A stretch of 64,000 nt of DNA, taken from contig CACGJH010000007.1 in assembly GCA_902573325.1 (NCBI GenBank), positions 1-64,000 of the forward strand, in the 5' to 3' direction. The notes below the pieces were generated by a model. The model was not told the DNA's origin. It was given only the letters and a program-made list of their open reading frames with translations, and ran no database searches. Positions within the stretch are counted from its first letter, which is position 1; each line of letters starts with the position of its first letter. Below, in pieces: positions 52,337-60,716 of the stretch. A program made the position numbers and the translations under genes. This stretch comes from an uncultured Alphaproteobacteria bacterium (lineage in GTDB: Bacteria; Pseudomonadota; Alphaproteobacteria; HIMB59; GCA-002718135).

Positions 52337-53298
52337 TTTGGATATAGTAACCTTGGGTTAGAAATAATACCGATCAAGTCAGCAATTAAATTTAATATTA
52401 CATATGTTGATGCAAAAATTAATGCACAAGCTTGAACAACAGGTAAATCTCGATTATAGACTGATCCGACCATCAACCTACCAATACCTTGATAGTTAAA
52501 AACATATTCAACAACAACTGAGCCAATCAACATATAAGCTAAGTTTATTGCAATTACTTGAGAAATAGGTGCCCAAGCATTTGGAAGTGCATGTTTAACA
52601 ATTACCTCGTATCTAGAAGCTCCCGATAATTTTGCCATTTCAATATATTCACTTGATAAGATATTTATTATCGCTGACCTTGTCATTCTCATCATGTGAC
52701 CCATAGTAATTAATGTCAAAGTAAAAACTGGAAGAGCAGTCCTATAAAATCTTTCAGCCAAAGTTGAAGCCTCATCCACATTAGAAATAGTTGGAAAAAC
52801 TGGAAACAGTGTCGCTAGTAAAAGAATAAAAATATAGGCTGTAAAAAATTCTGGTGAAGATACGGTTACTAAGCTAACTCCAGTTGCTGACCTATCATAA
52901 TAAGAGTTTCTGTATAATGCTGCTGAAATACCTAAGATTAAAGATAGAGGAATAGCCAACATGGCGGCAACCCCTGTTAAAAATAATGTATTCTTTAATC
53001 TTGGGACAATTAAACCAACAACCTCTCTAGACCTATCTCCTTGGTCCCCTTGAACTTTAGATCTTCCAGAGAAAGAACTACCAAAATCTCCTTGAAAAAC
53101 ATTTCCTAACCAATCAAAATACCTTGTTACTGGAGGTTTATCTAAACCCAATTCTGCTCTTAGAGCTTTTACTGCAGATTTTGTTGCACTTTGACCTAAT
53201 ATTTCCGTAGCAAAGTCTCCTGGTAAAAAAGAGAATGTACTAAATATTATTACCGAAAATGCAAAAACTGTAACGAGACCAAGACTAAGCCTTAACAA
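52333..53298 (-). CDS. Dipeptide-type ABC transporter permease (DppB-like)
   Basis: FSFLPGDFATEILGQSATKSAVKALRAELGLDKPPVTRYFDWLGNVFQGDFGSSF; YIEMAKLSGASRYEVIVKHALPNA. Confidence 0.94.
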   Translation of the reverse strand: MLRLSLGLVTVFAFSVIIFSTFSFLPGDFATEILGQSATKSAVKALRAELGLDKPPVTRYFDWLGNVFQGDFGSSFSGRSKVQGDQGDRSREVVGLIVPRLKNTLFLTGVAAMLAIPLSLILGISAALYRNSYYDRSATGVSLVTVSSPEFFTAYIFILLLATLFPVFPTISNVDEASTLAERFYRTALPVFTLTLITMGHMMRMTRSAIINILSSEYIEMAKLSGASRYEVIVKHALPNAWAPISQVIAINLAYMLIGSVVVEYVFNYQGIGRLMVGSVYNRDLPVVQACALIFASTYVILNLIADLIGIISNPRLLYPK

Positions 53299-53488
53299 AA
53301 TTGTTCTAAATATTGGATGAATTCTACTAATATTACCCTCCTTAAAGATACAATCTTAATTCTTAAAGTTTTGTCTAAATTAGGTCAACATGTAAGCTAA
53401 AATTAATAATTTATACGTTGAATTAAAACGTTATATATGTTTTTATATATTAACTTAAGTTTGTTTTTTGTTAAATTTCTAGAAATTA

Positions 53489-53515
53489 TGAACAAAAATC
53501 ATAGGTTTTTGTTCA
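53489..53515. promoter_or_regulatory. Inverted repeat in the leader of the SBP gene (operator or 5' UTR hairpin)
   Basis: TGAACAAAAA-tcatagg-TTTTTGTTCA, 10-bp perfect arms. Confidence 0.5.
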
Positions 53516-53532
53516 ATTATAAGGGAGGACAA

Positions 53533-55161
53533 ATGAAAAATAAGAAAATAGACAAATACATTGAAGAACAGTCTTCAAAGCTAACAAAAGGGCTTATTGA
53601 TAGAAGACAGTTTATGATGTCTGTCCTTGCTACTGGGGTCACGCTTCCAATTGCATTATCATTAGCAGATAAAGCAGTTGCAGCTACACCTAAAAAAGGT
53701 GGACATTTAAGATGGGGTAATAGTGCAGCAGATGCAACTGATACTCTTGATCCAGCAACTTATCAGAGCTCATTTATGCAAGCTACTGCTTGGTCATATC
53801 AGAACTGTCTAACTGTTGTTGATTCAGATCACACAATTGTTGGAGAGCTTGCTGAGTCAATTGAATCAGATGATGCTCAAACTTGGGTATATAATCTTCG
53901 CAAAGGTGTTGAATTCCATAATGGTAAATCAATGACAGCAGAAGATGTTGTGCTCAACTACCAGTATCATATGAATCCAGATACTGCTTCGGCAGCAGGT
54001 GGACTGTTATCTCAAATTGAAACAGTTTCTGCTGATGGAAATGACAGAGTTATTTTTAAGCTAAAAGGTGCAAATGCTGATTGGCCTGCAATAACTACTG
54101 ACTATCATATTATGATTAAACCAACAAAAGATGGAGTTGTTGATGCTCAATCAACGATTGGAACTGGTCCATATATTATGGATGAATTCAATCCTGGTGT
54201 TGGTGCAAAATTTGGAAAAAGAAATCCAAATTATTTCAAAGGTGATAGTGTTGCACACTTTGATTCAGTTGAAGTAATTGGTATTAATGATCCTGCTACT
54301 AGACAAGCAGCATTATTAAACGGTGAAATTGACTGGATGAATGGTGTTGATCTTAGAACTGCTAATCTATTGACTAGAAATCCTAGTGTAGAAATTACAG
54401 CAGCTTCTGGTTACGCTCACTATACAGCTCCAATGAGATTGAACGTTCCACCGTTTGATAACTTTGATGTGCGTATGGCAATGAAGTTTGCAATTAAAAG
54501 ACAGGAAATTGTTGATAAGATTATGCTTGGATATGGTACTGTTGGTAATGATCATCCGATCTCTACTGCTCACCCATATCACAATAGCGCTTTAGAGCAG
54601 AGAGAATTTGATGCTGATAAAGCTGCATATCACTGGAAAAAATCTGGTGTAAGTGGACCAATTGAAATTAGTACTTCAGAGGTTCCTTATGCAGGATGTA
54701 CAGATGCAACAAACTTGATTGCAGCATCTGCCCAAGAATGTGGTATCGATCTTCGAGTTAAAAAAGAGCCTGAAGATGGTTACTGGAGTAACGTGTGGAA
54801 CACAAAAGGTTTCAGTATGAGTTCTTGGGGTGGAAGACCTACAGAAGATATGATGTGGTCTGCTGCATTCACAGATGACACTGAGTGGAACGAAGCTGCA
54901 TGGGGCAATCTAGTTCAAACTGATTCAACTGTTCGTTTCAATGAACTTGTTAGATCTGCTAGATCAGAACTTGATGCAGAAAAAAGAAAATCAATGTACT
55001 GGGAAGCACAAGCACTATGTAACTACGATGGTGGTGCAATTGTTTATGCATTTAACCAATATGTTGGTGCTGGTTCTAAAAAACTTGCTCACGGTGAAGA
55101 TGTTGCTGGTAACTGGGAAAGTGACGGTAACAAACTTTCTGAACGTTGGTGGTTTGCATAA
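53533..55161 (+). CDS. ABC transporter substrate-binding protein, family 5 (peptide/opine/nickel-type), Tat signal
   Basis: SD gggagg upstream of ATG 53533; IDRRQFMMSVLATGVTLPIALSLADKAVAA twin-Arg signal; LDPATYQSSFMQATAWSYQNCLTVVDSDHTIVGELAESIE. Confidence 0.93.
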   Translation: MKNKKIDKYIEEQSSKLTKGLIDRRQFMMSVLATGVTLPIALSLADKAVAATPKKGGHLRWGNSAADATDTLDPATYQSSFMQATAWSYQNCLTVVDSDHTIVGELAESIESDDAQTWVYNLRKGVEFHNGKSMTAEDVVLNYQYHMNPDTASAAGGLLSQIETVSADGNDRVIFKLKGANADWPAITTDYHIMIKPTKDGVVDAQSTIGTGPYIMDEFNPGVGAKFGKRNPNYFKGDSVAHFDSVEVIGINDPATRQAALLNGEIDWMNGVDLRTANLLTRNPSVEITAASGYAHYTAPMRLNVPPFDNFDVRMAMKFAIKRQEIVDKIMLGYGTVGNDHPISTAHPYHNSALEQREFDADKAAYHWKKSGVSGPIEISTSEVPYAGCTDATNLIAASAQECGIDLRVKKEPEDGYWSNVWNTKGFSMSSWGGRPTEDMMWSAAFTDDTEWNEAAWGNLVQTDSTVRFNELVRSARSELDAEKRKSMYWEAQALCNYDGGAIVYAFNQYVGAGSKKLAHGEDVAGNWESDGNKLSERWWFA

Positions 55162-55177
55162 AATATTAATTTTCTTT

Positions 55178-55199
55178 GTGGCGCATTTAAATGCGCCAC
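55178..55199 (+). terminator. Palindromic stem-loop downstream of the SBP gene (partial terminator/stabiliser)
   Basis: GTGGCGCATTTAAATGCGCCAC, perfect 22-nt palindrome, GC-rich against an AT-rich background; no strong T-tract follows on +. Confidence 0.6.
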
Positions 55200-55225
55200 A
55201 CTATTTCTACTAATCTTCCAAAAAA

Positions 55226-56149
55226 ATGTTTTTAAAAAAAAAGAAATATCTCTTTGATGGAGGTTCTGGTCAAACTTTAATGGAAATGGGTTTAGAAACA
55301 ACCGGCGATCTTTGGTCTGCACAAGCTTTATTAAATGAAAATAATCACTCAATGGTCGTAGATATGCATAAAAATTTTATAAATGCAGGCTCACAATTAA
55401 TAGTTACCTCAAATTTTAGTGTTAGAAGGAGATTATTAAAAAAATACAATTTACTTGATAAATTTGAATTTGGAATAAGATCTGCTGGAACACTTGCTTT
55501 AAAAGCAAAAAATGAAAGTGATAAAAAAGTTATTCTTGCAGGCTCATTGCCAAATCAAGGTAATACATATTCTCCAGTACATTTTGAAACAGACGAAACA
55601 ATGTTTAATTATTTTCATGAAATTGCAAAAATATTAAAAGATTACGTTGACATATTTTACCTAGATGTTTTGTGTTCAATCAAAGAAATAAAAATTGCTT
55701 TAGAAGCTTCAAAAGAATTCAATAAACAAGTTCTTGTAGGTGTGCACTTACGTTATGATGGAAAATTACCATCTGGAGAAAATCTAGATGAACTTTTTGA
55801 AACTATACAAGAATTTAATTGTTGCGGCATAGTATCAGCCTGCGTATCGCCTGAAATTGTTAATTTGAGTATTCCTATGTTCAATAAACAAAAACTTCCT
55901 TTTGGTTATAAAATGAATTTATTTAAACAACTGCCAACTAGTAATAAAGAAAAATTTAATTCAGAGGGCTTTGAAGGACATTATGATTATATTGATCCCG
56001 TTGAGTTACTTGGCACTAGGAAAGAAGAATTTGGGGAGGATAAATATAAAAAGTTTGTTTTAAAATCTTTAAATGAAGGTGTTACTCTAGTTGGTGGATG
56101 CTGTGAAGTAAAGCCACGACATATTGAAGCTATTAAGAATTTATTTTAA
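55226..56149 (+). CDS. Homocysteine S-methyltransferase family protein (BHMT/MmuM-like)
   Basis: FDGGSGQTLMEMGL; CGIVSACVSPE; C-terminal VGGCCEVKPRHIEAI Zn-binding Cys pair. Confidence 0.9.
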   Translation: MFLKKKKYLFDGGSGQTLMEMGLETTGDLWSAQALLNENNHSMVVDMHKNFINAGSQLIVTSNFSVRRRLLKKYNLLDKFEFGIRSAGTLALKAKNESDKKVILAGSLPNQGNTYSPVHFETDETMFNYFHEIAKILKDYVDIFYLDVLCSIKEIKIALEASKEFNKQVLVGVHLRYDGKLPSGENLDELFETIQEFNCCGIVSACVSPEIVNLSIPMFNKQKLPFGYKMNLFKQLPTSNKEKFNSEGFEGHYDYIDPVELLGTRKEEFGEDKYKKFVLKSLNEGVTLVGGCCEVKPRHIEAIKNLF

Positions 56150-56190
56150 AATTTTTTTTTAATTATTTTGTGATAAGTTGAATATATTTT

Positions 56191-57420
56191 ATGGGAGATT
56201 TAGTTAGTAATTACAGATTTGTTGTAAAGCCAGTTATTAAAGAAACTGGCAGATCTCTTGATTTGGCTAGACCCATGAAAATACATCCTCTTACTTATCA
56301 GGAATTACCACTCAACCCAGAATATACTAACTACGCTGATGGAAGATTTACACTTGAAAAATTATCTCATGCTACAGCAGATGAAATGTATTGGAAAGCT
56401 AGACAAGAAATAATCTTACGTCATACGGGTGAACATCCATACGAAATCTCTGGTCCAGATGCTGAAAATTTACTTCAACAAATATTTCCTAGAGATATTT
56501 CAAAAGTAAAAATTGGAAGATGCTCCTATCAATTTGCATGCTACCATGATGGAGGAGTGATTTCAGATGGATTGTTATTAAGATTAGAAAAAAATAAATT
56601 TTGGTTTGCTCAAGGTGATGGACATTTATATAGTTGGTACAAAGCTCATTCTAAAAATTTAGATGTTGAAATTAATGATCCAAACGTATGGGTCAGCCAA
56701 ATACAAGGCCCTAAATCTCTAAAACTTTTAGAAAAACTAGTTGATCAACCATTAAAAAATAATTTTAATTATTTTGATTGGATTGAAACTTCAATTGCTT
56801 CAGAAAAAGTGATTATAAGTAGAACAGGGTTTACGAATGAACTAGGTTGGGAAATTTATTTAAGACCACAAAATGATTCAAAAAAAATCGGAGACTTAAT
56901 ATTAAGTAATGGTGAAGAAATGGGAATGATCTTAACAGCCTCACCAGGATTTAGATGTAGAAGAATTGAGGCAGGTCTCTTATCTGCAGGGAGAGATTTT
57001 ACAAGAGATAGATCTCCATTTGCTGTTGGATTAGGAAAATTTATAGATTTTAATAAAGGAGATTTCATTGGAAGAGATTATTTGCTAAATGCAAGCAAAG
57101 ATTGTTTAACATGGGGTATGAGAGTAGAAAATAGTTTTGCTGTAGTTGACTCTGAAATTTCTATTAATAATAAAAAAGTAGGCATTGTAACTTCAAGTAC
57201 ATGGTCGCCATTTCAAGTTTGTGGTGTTGCTATAGTTCATATGAACCATGTAGAATTTGGACCAGGCACAATAGTAGATGTCAGTTGTGATGATGGTAGT
57301 TTGCAAAAAGGTGAAATCTGCACTTTACCAATGTATGATGAGAAAGGTGAAATACAAAGAGGTTTAAAAGAAGATATTCCATCCAATCCAATACCTTGGA
57401 AGGGTATTTCAAAAAACTAA
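56191..57420 (+). CDS. GcvT/aminomethyltransferase family protein (folate-dependent demethylase-like)
   Basis: YWKARQEIILRHTGEHPYEISGPDAENLLQQIFPRDISKVKIGRCSYQF; SRTGFTNELGWEIYLRP; CRRIEAGLLSAGRDF. Confidence 0.9.
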   Translation: MGDLVSNYRFVVKPVIKETGRSLDLARPMKIHPLTYQELPLNPEYTNYADGRFTLEKLSHATADEMYWKARQEIILRHTGEHPYEISGPDAENLLQQIFPRDISKVKIGRCSYQFACYHDGGVISDGLLLRLEKNKFWFAQGDGHLYSWYKAHSKNLDVEINDPNVWVSQIQGPKSLKLLEKLVDQPLKNNFNYFDWIETSIASEKVIISRTGFTNELGWEIYLRPQNDSKKIGDLILSNGEEMGMILTASPGFRCRRIEAGLLSAGRDFTRDRSPFAVGLGKFIDFNKGDFIGRDYLLNASKDCLTWGMRVENSFAVVDSEISINNKKVGIVTSSTWSPFQVCGVAIVHMNHVEFGPGTIVDVSCDDGSLQKGEICTLPMYDEKGEIQRGLKEDIPSNPIPWKGISKN

Positions 57421-57468
57421 TATATTTTGTAATAGAATTATAAATTATATTAGAATACAAATATTAAA

Positions 57469-58632
57469 ATGAATGATCTCATTAAACCTAGCACAAAAAT
57501 TCACACAATTGATGATGCAATAAGATTATCTAAAAAAAGATTACCAAAATTAGTCTTTGATTTTATTGATGGAGCATCAGGAGATGATAAACTTGCTGAA
57601 ATTAATAGTACTGCGTTAGATCAAATTAGACTTGAACCTAAGGTTTTTAGAAATGTTGAGAATAGAAATTTAAGAAAAAAAATATTTGATTTTCATTTTG
57701 ATTATCCATTTGGATTTGCACCAATGGGAATGACAAATCTTTCATGGCCTGAAGCAGATAAAATGATAGCAAAAGAAAGTGCGTATAATAATATTCCAAC
57801 ATGTGTTTCAATGGCTTCTAGTACTACGCTAGAAGATATGTTTACTTTTTCAGAAGGTCATTCATGGATGCAAATATATATTTTTCAAAGTGAAGAATTT
57901 ATTATGGAATTATTAAAAAGAGCAGAAAATATTGGATACAAAGTTTTGATCCTCACTGTTGATGTTCCAATTCTTTCAAGAAGAGCTAGAGATGATAGAA
58001 ATGGCTTTGGTTATCCATTTAAAATTGGCCCAAAACAATTTTTAGATTTTGCTCTACATCCTCAATGGAGCTTAACAACTTTATTTAAAGGCGCTCCACA
58101 ACCAATGAATTATGTTACCTCTAAAAGTGGTGATCAAATTTTTAGACGAAAAGAAAGTAGAGGAGCAACTGATTGGAATACTCTAAAAAGGGTTCGAGAC
58201 GCTTGGAAAGGAAAATTAATAATCAAAGGAGTAATGAATTCTGAAGATGCTTTGAAAATTAAAGAGGCTGGTGCTGATGCAATTCAAGTATCAAATCATG
58301 GTGGAAGGCAATTAGATAGTGCTACTGCTTCTATTAATGCTTTGCCATTAGTACGAAAAGCTTTGGGAGAGGATTTTCCAATACTTTTTGATAGTGGCAT
58401 TAGAAGTGGTAGTGATATTTTACGAGCATTAGCTCTGGGAGCTAACTTTGTTATGTTTGGTAGACCTTTAATGTACGCCATTGGCGCAGATGGTGCAAAA
58501 GGTCTTCGAAGAATCATTAACTTAATTAAAGAAGAGTTAAGTACAAATCTTGGATTAGTGGGATTAACCGATATCAATGAAGTTGATAAAAAAATTATAG
58601 CAGAGAAATTTTTTAAGGATATAAAGTATTAA
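57469..58632 (+). CDS. FMN-dependent alpha-hydroxy-acid oxidase/dehydrogenase (LldD/MdlB/glycolate oxidase family)
   Basis: KRLPKLVFDFIDGASGDDKLAEIN; GADAIQVSNHGGRQLDSATASINALP; FDSGIRSGSDILRALALGANFVMFGRPLMYA. Confidence 0.95.
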   Translation: MNDLIKPSTKIHTIDDAIRLSKKRLPKLVFDFIDGASGDDKLAEINSTALDQIRLEPKVFRNVENRNLRKKIFDFHFDYPFGFAPMGMTNLSWPEADKMIAKESAYNNIPTCVSMASSTTLEDMFTFSEGHSWMQIYIFQSEEFIMELLKRAENIGYKVLILTVDVPILSRRARDDRNGFGYPFKIGPKQFLDFALHPQWSLTTLFKGAPQPMNYVTSKSGDQIFRRKESRGATDWNTLKRVRDAWKGKLIIKGVMNSEDALKIKEAGADAIQVSNHGGRQLDSATASINALPLVRKALGEDFPILFDSGIRSGSDILRALALGANFVMFGRPLMYAIGADGAKGLRRIINLIKEELSTNLGLVGLTDINEVDKKIIAEKFFKDIKY

Positions 58633-58633
58633 A

Positions 58634-60376
58634 ATGGCAGATAAAAAGATTAGAGGTGGGGCATTAGTTGCAAGAGCTCTTAGAGATAAAGGTATTGATA
58701 ATGTTTTTACACTTTCTGGAGGTTTTTGTAATCCAGCACTTGAAGGATTTATGGAGTGTCAAATTAATGTAATTAATTGTCCTCATGAACAAATTGCTGG
58801 TCATTTAGCTGATGGTCATACTAGAATATCAAGAAAACCATCCGTTTGTATTGTTGGACCAGAAGGTTTTGCGAATGCAGTGCCCTCAATGATGGAAGCA
58901 TGGGGTGAAAGATCACCTGTTATTTTTATAACTGGATCAAGTAGCTTAAAAAGACAAGGAGCAGGAGGTTTTAAGGAAATAGATGATGTATCTATTGCAG
59001 CACCATTAACAAAATACAGTGCAAGTATAACTGATGGTGACAGAATAAGAGAGTTCGTAGATAAAGCTTATAGAATTGCAACAAATGGTTATCCAGGTGC
59101 AGTACATTTAAGTGTGCCAGTGGATATAATGTTTTCATCATTTGCAGATGATGCAGGTTTAGAAGAAAGACCATTTACTCAACAAAAAAAACCTTTAGCA
59201 AAAGCTTGGCCCGATCCTGAGAGTTTAAATGAAATATTTGATCTTACAATTAATGCAAAAAAAACAGTTTTTATTGGAGGTCATGGAGTTTGGTGGTCTA
59301 GTGCAGAAAAAAAATTAGAGCAAGCTGGGTTTGAATTAAATATTCCAATATTTAATATACCGTACCACCAAAAACTTTTAGGTGAAGAGGCAGATTCATA
59401 CATGGGTCTGGCAGATATTCATCAATACCCACCATCAAAGATGGCTCTAAATGAATCAGATTTGGTTCTTATGATTGGTGCACGTCTTGATAATCAAATG
59501 AATTTTGGTAATCCTCCACTTTTTCCAAAGAGTACTAAGCTTGTTTGTATTAATGGATCGCATGAAGAAATAGAACTAAATAGAGCTGCAGATATTAACT
59601 TACTTTGTGACCCTGGAGTTTTTTTGGACAAACTCATAGAGTTAAAGAAAAACAGTAAATGGAAATTAAACAATCAATGGTTTGATAAGAATAAAAAAGA
59701 GAAAAAAAATTGGATTGATAAAACGTTAGATGAATTAAATAAAGAAACTGAAGAGACGAAAAAAAATGGCGGAAAAATTCATCCTCTTCAACTAGCTTTA
59801 GATGTTCAAGAAGTATTAACTGAAAATGATTGGTTAGTTATTGATGGTGGAAATACACATTTCTGGTCTGAGATCGCAATTAATATTGCTGGATCAAAAG
59901 GTAAGAAACTTGGAGGAATATTGCATCCAGGTACTTTCAGTATGTTAGGTGTTGGAGTTCCTTTTGCAATATCAGCGAAAAATCTTAATCCTAAATCTAA
60001 TGTTGTATTAATAAGTGGAGATGGTGCATTTTTATCTGGTGGATTATCAATTGAAGCTGCATTTCAAGAAAAAAAACCTATTGTTGTAGTTATAGATAAC
60101 AATGGAGGTCTTGACTGTATCTCTCAACAACAAGAAAGGTTATTTGAAAGTGGGAAACACTTTGCAACTGATTTTAGAGATATTCCATTTCATTCAATTT
60201 TTGAGGGTTTTGGAGGGCATGGAGAATTAGTTACTAAAAGAGAAGATTTAGCCCCCGCTTTAAAAAGAGCGTTAGATAGTGGTAAAACTGCATGTGTAAA
60301 TGTTAAGGCTAAAGGCGTTATAAGTCCAATAGTTGCTGCAGTTAGTGATAAAAGAGATAAAGCATCTATAGAGTAG
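58634..60376 (+). CDS. Thiamine diphosphate-dependent enzyme (acetolactate synthase / oxalyl-CoA decarboxylase / benzoylformate decarboxylase superfamily)
   Basis: CPHEQIAGHLADGHTRISRKPSVCIVGPEGFANAV; ThDP motif GDGAFLSGGLSIEAAFQEKKPIVVVIDNNGG. Confidence 0.93.
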   Translation: MADKKIRGGALVARALRDKGIDNVFTLSGGFCNPALEGFMECQINVINCPHEQIAGHLADGHTRISRKPSVCIVGPEGFANAVPSMMEAWGERSPVIFITGSSSLKRQGAGGFKEIDDVSIAAPLTKYSASITDGDRIREFVDKAYRIATNGYPGAVHLSVPVDIMFSSFADDAGLEERPFTQQKKPLAKAWPDPESLNEIFDLTINAKKTVFIGGHGVWWSSAEKKLEQAGFELNIPIFNIPYHQKLLGEEADSYMGLADIHQYPPSKMALNESDLVLMIGARLDNQMNFGNPPLFPKSTKLVCINGSHEEIELNRAADINLLCDPGVFLDKLIELKKNSKWKLNNQWFDKNKKEKKNWIDKTLDELNKETEETKKNGGKIHPLQLALDVQEVLTENDWLVIDGGNTHFWSEIAINIAGSKGKKLGGILHPGTFSMLGVGVPFAISAKNLNPKSNVVLISGDGAFLSGGLSIEAAFQEKKPIVVVIDNNGGLDCISQQQERLFESGKHFATDFRDIPFHSIFEGFGGHGELVTKREDLAPALKRALDSGKTACVNVKAKGVISPIVAAVSDKRDKASIE

Positions 60377-60379
60377 GTT

Positions 60380-60715
60380 ATGGCAATTTTTTCTACACAT
60401 TTACTAAACTCAATAGATGGTACGCATGCAAGTGATGTAGAAATTGTTATTTATAAAGTAAATAATAATAACAAAGTTGTATTTTTAGAAGATAAAACAG
60501 ATAGCGCTGGAAGAATGCTTAAAGAATTTGAATTAACGAAAGAAGATTGTGAAAGTGATTATGAAATGATAATTAATTCTGGTAAATATTTTAGAAATAC
60601 TAGTGAAATAATTAATTCAATCAGTGTTAAATTTAAAATGAAAGATCCTCTTAAAAAATATCACATACCTTTAATTGTTTCTCCAAATGGATACTCAATA
60701 TGGTGGTCTAAATAA
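60380..60715 (+). CDS. Transthyretin-like/hydroxyisourate hydrolase family protein with non-canonical C-terminus
   Basis: MAIFSTHLLNSIDGTHASDVEIVIYK; DSAGRMLKEF; KYHIPLIVSPNGYSIWWSK* in place of ...YRGS. Confidence 0.85.
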   Translation: MAIFSTHLLNSIDGTHASDVEIVIYKVNNNNKVVFLEDKTDSAGRMLKEFELTKEDCESDYEMIINSGKYFRNTSEIINSISVKFKMKDPLKKYHIPLIVSPNGYSIWWSK

Positions 60716-60716
60716 A

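Noticed and set aside
53489-53515. GAAC...GTTC repeat read as a LexA box
   Set aside because: It is inverted and spaced 17 nt, not the GTTC-N7-GTTC direct repeat seen at recA.
55089-55352. 87-aa minus ORF and 90-aa + ORF around the SBP 3' end that both read 'VAHLNAP'
   Set aside because: The shared peptide comes from the GTGGCGCATTTAAATGCGCCAC palindrome being read on both strands; not a real protein pair.
58634-60376. ThDP enzyme as sulfoacetaldehyde acetyltransferase (Xsc) in a taurine pathway
   Set aside because: No Pta, taurine dehydrogenase/Tpa or sulfite exporter nearby; the family call is left at superfamily level.
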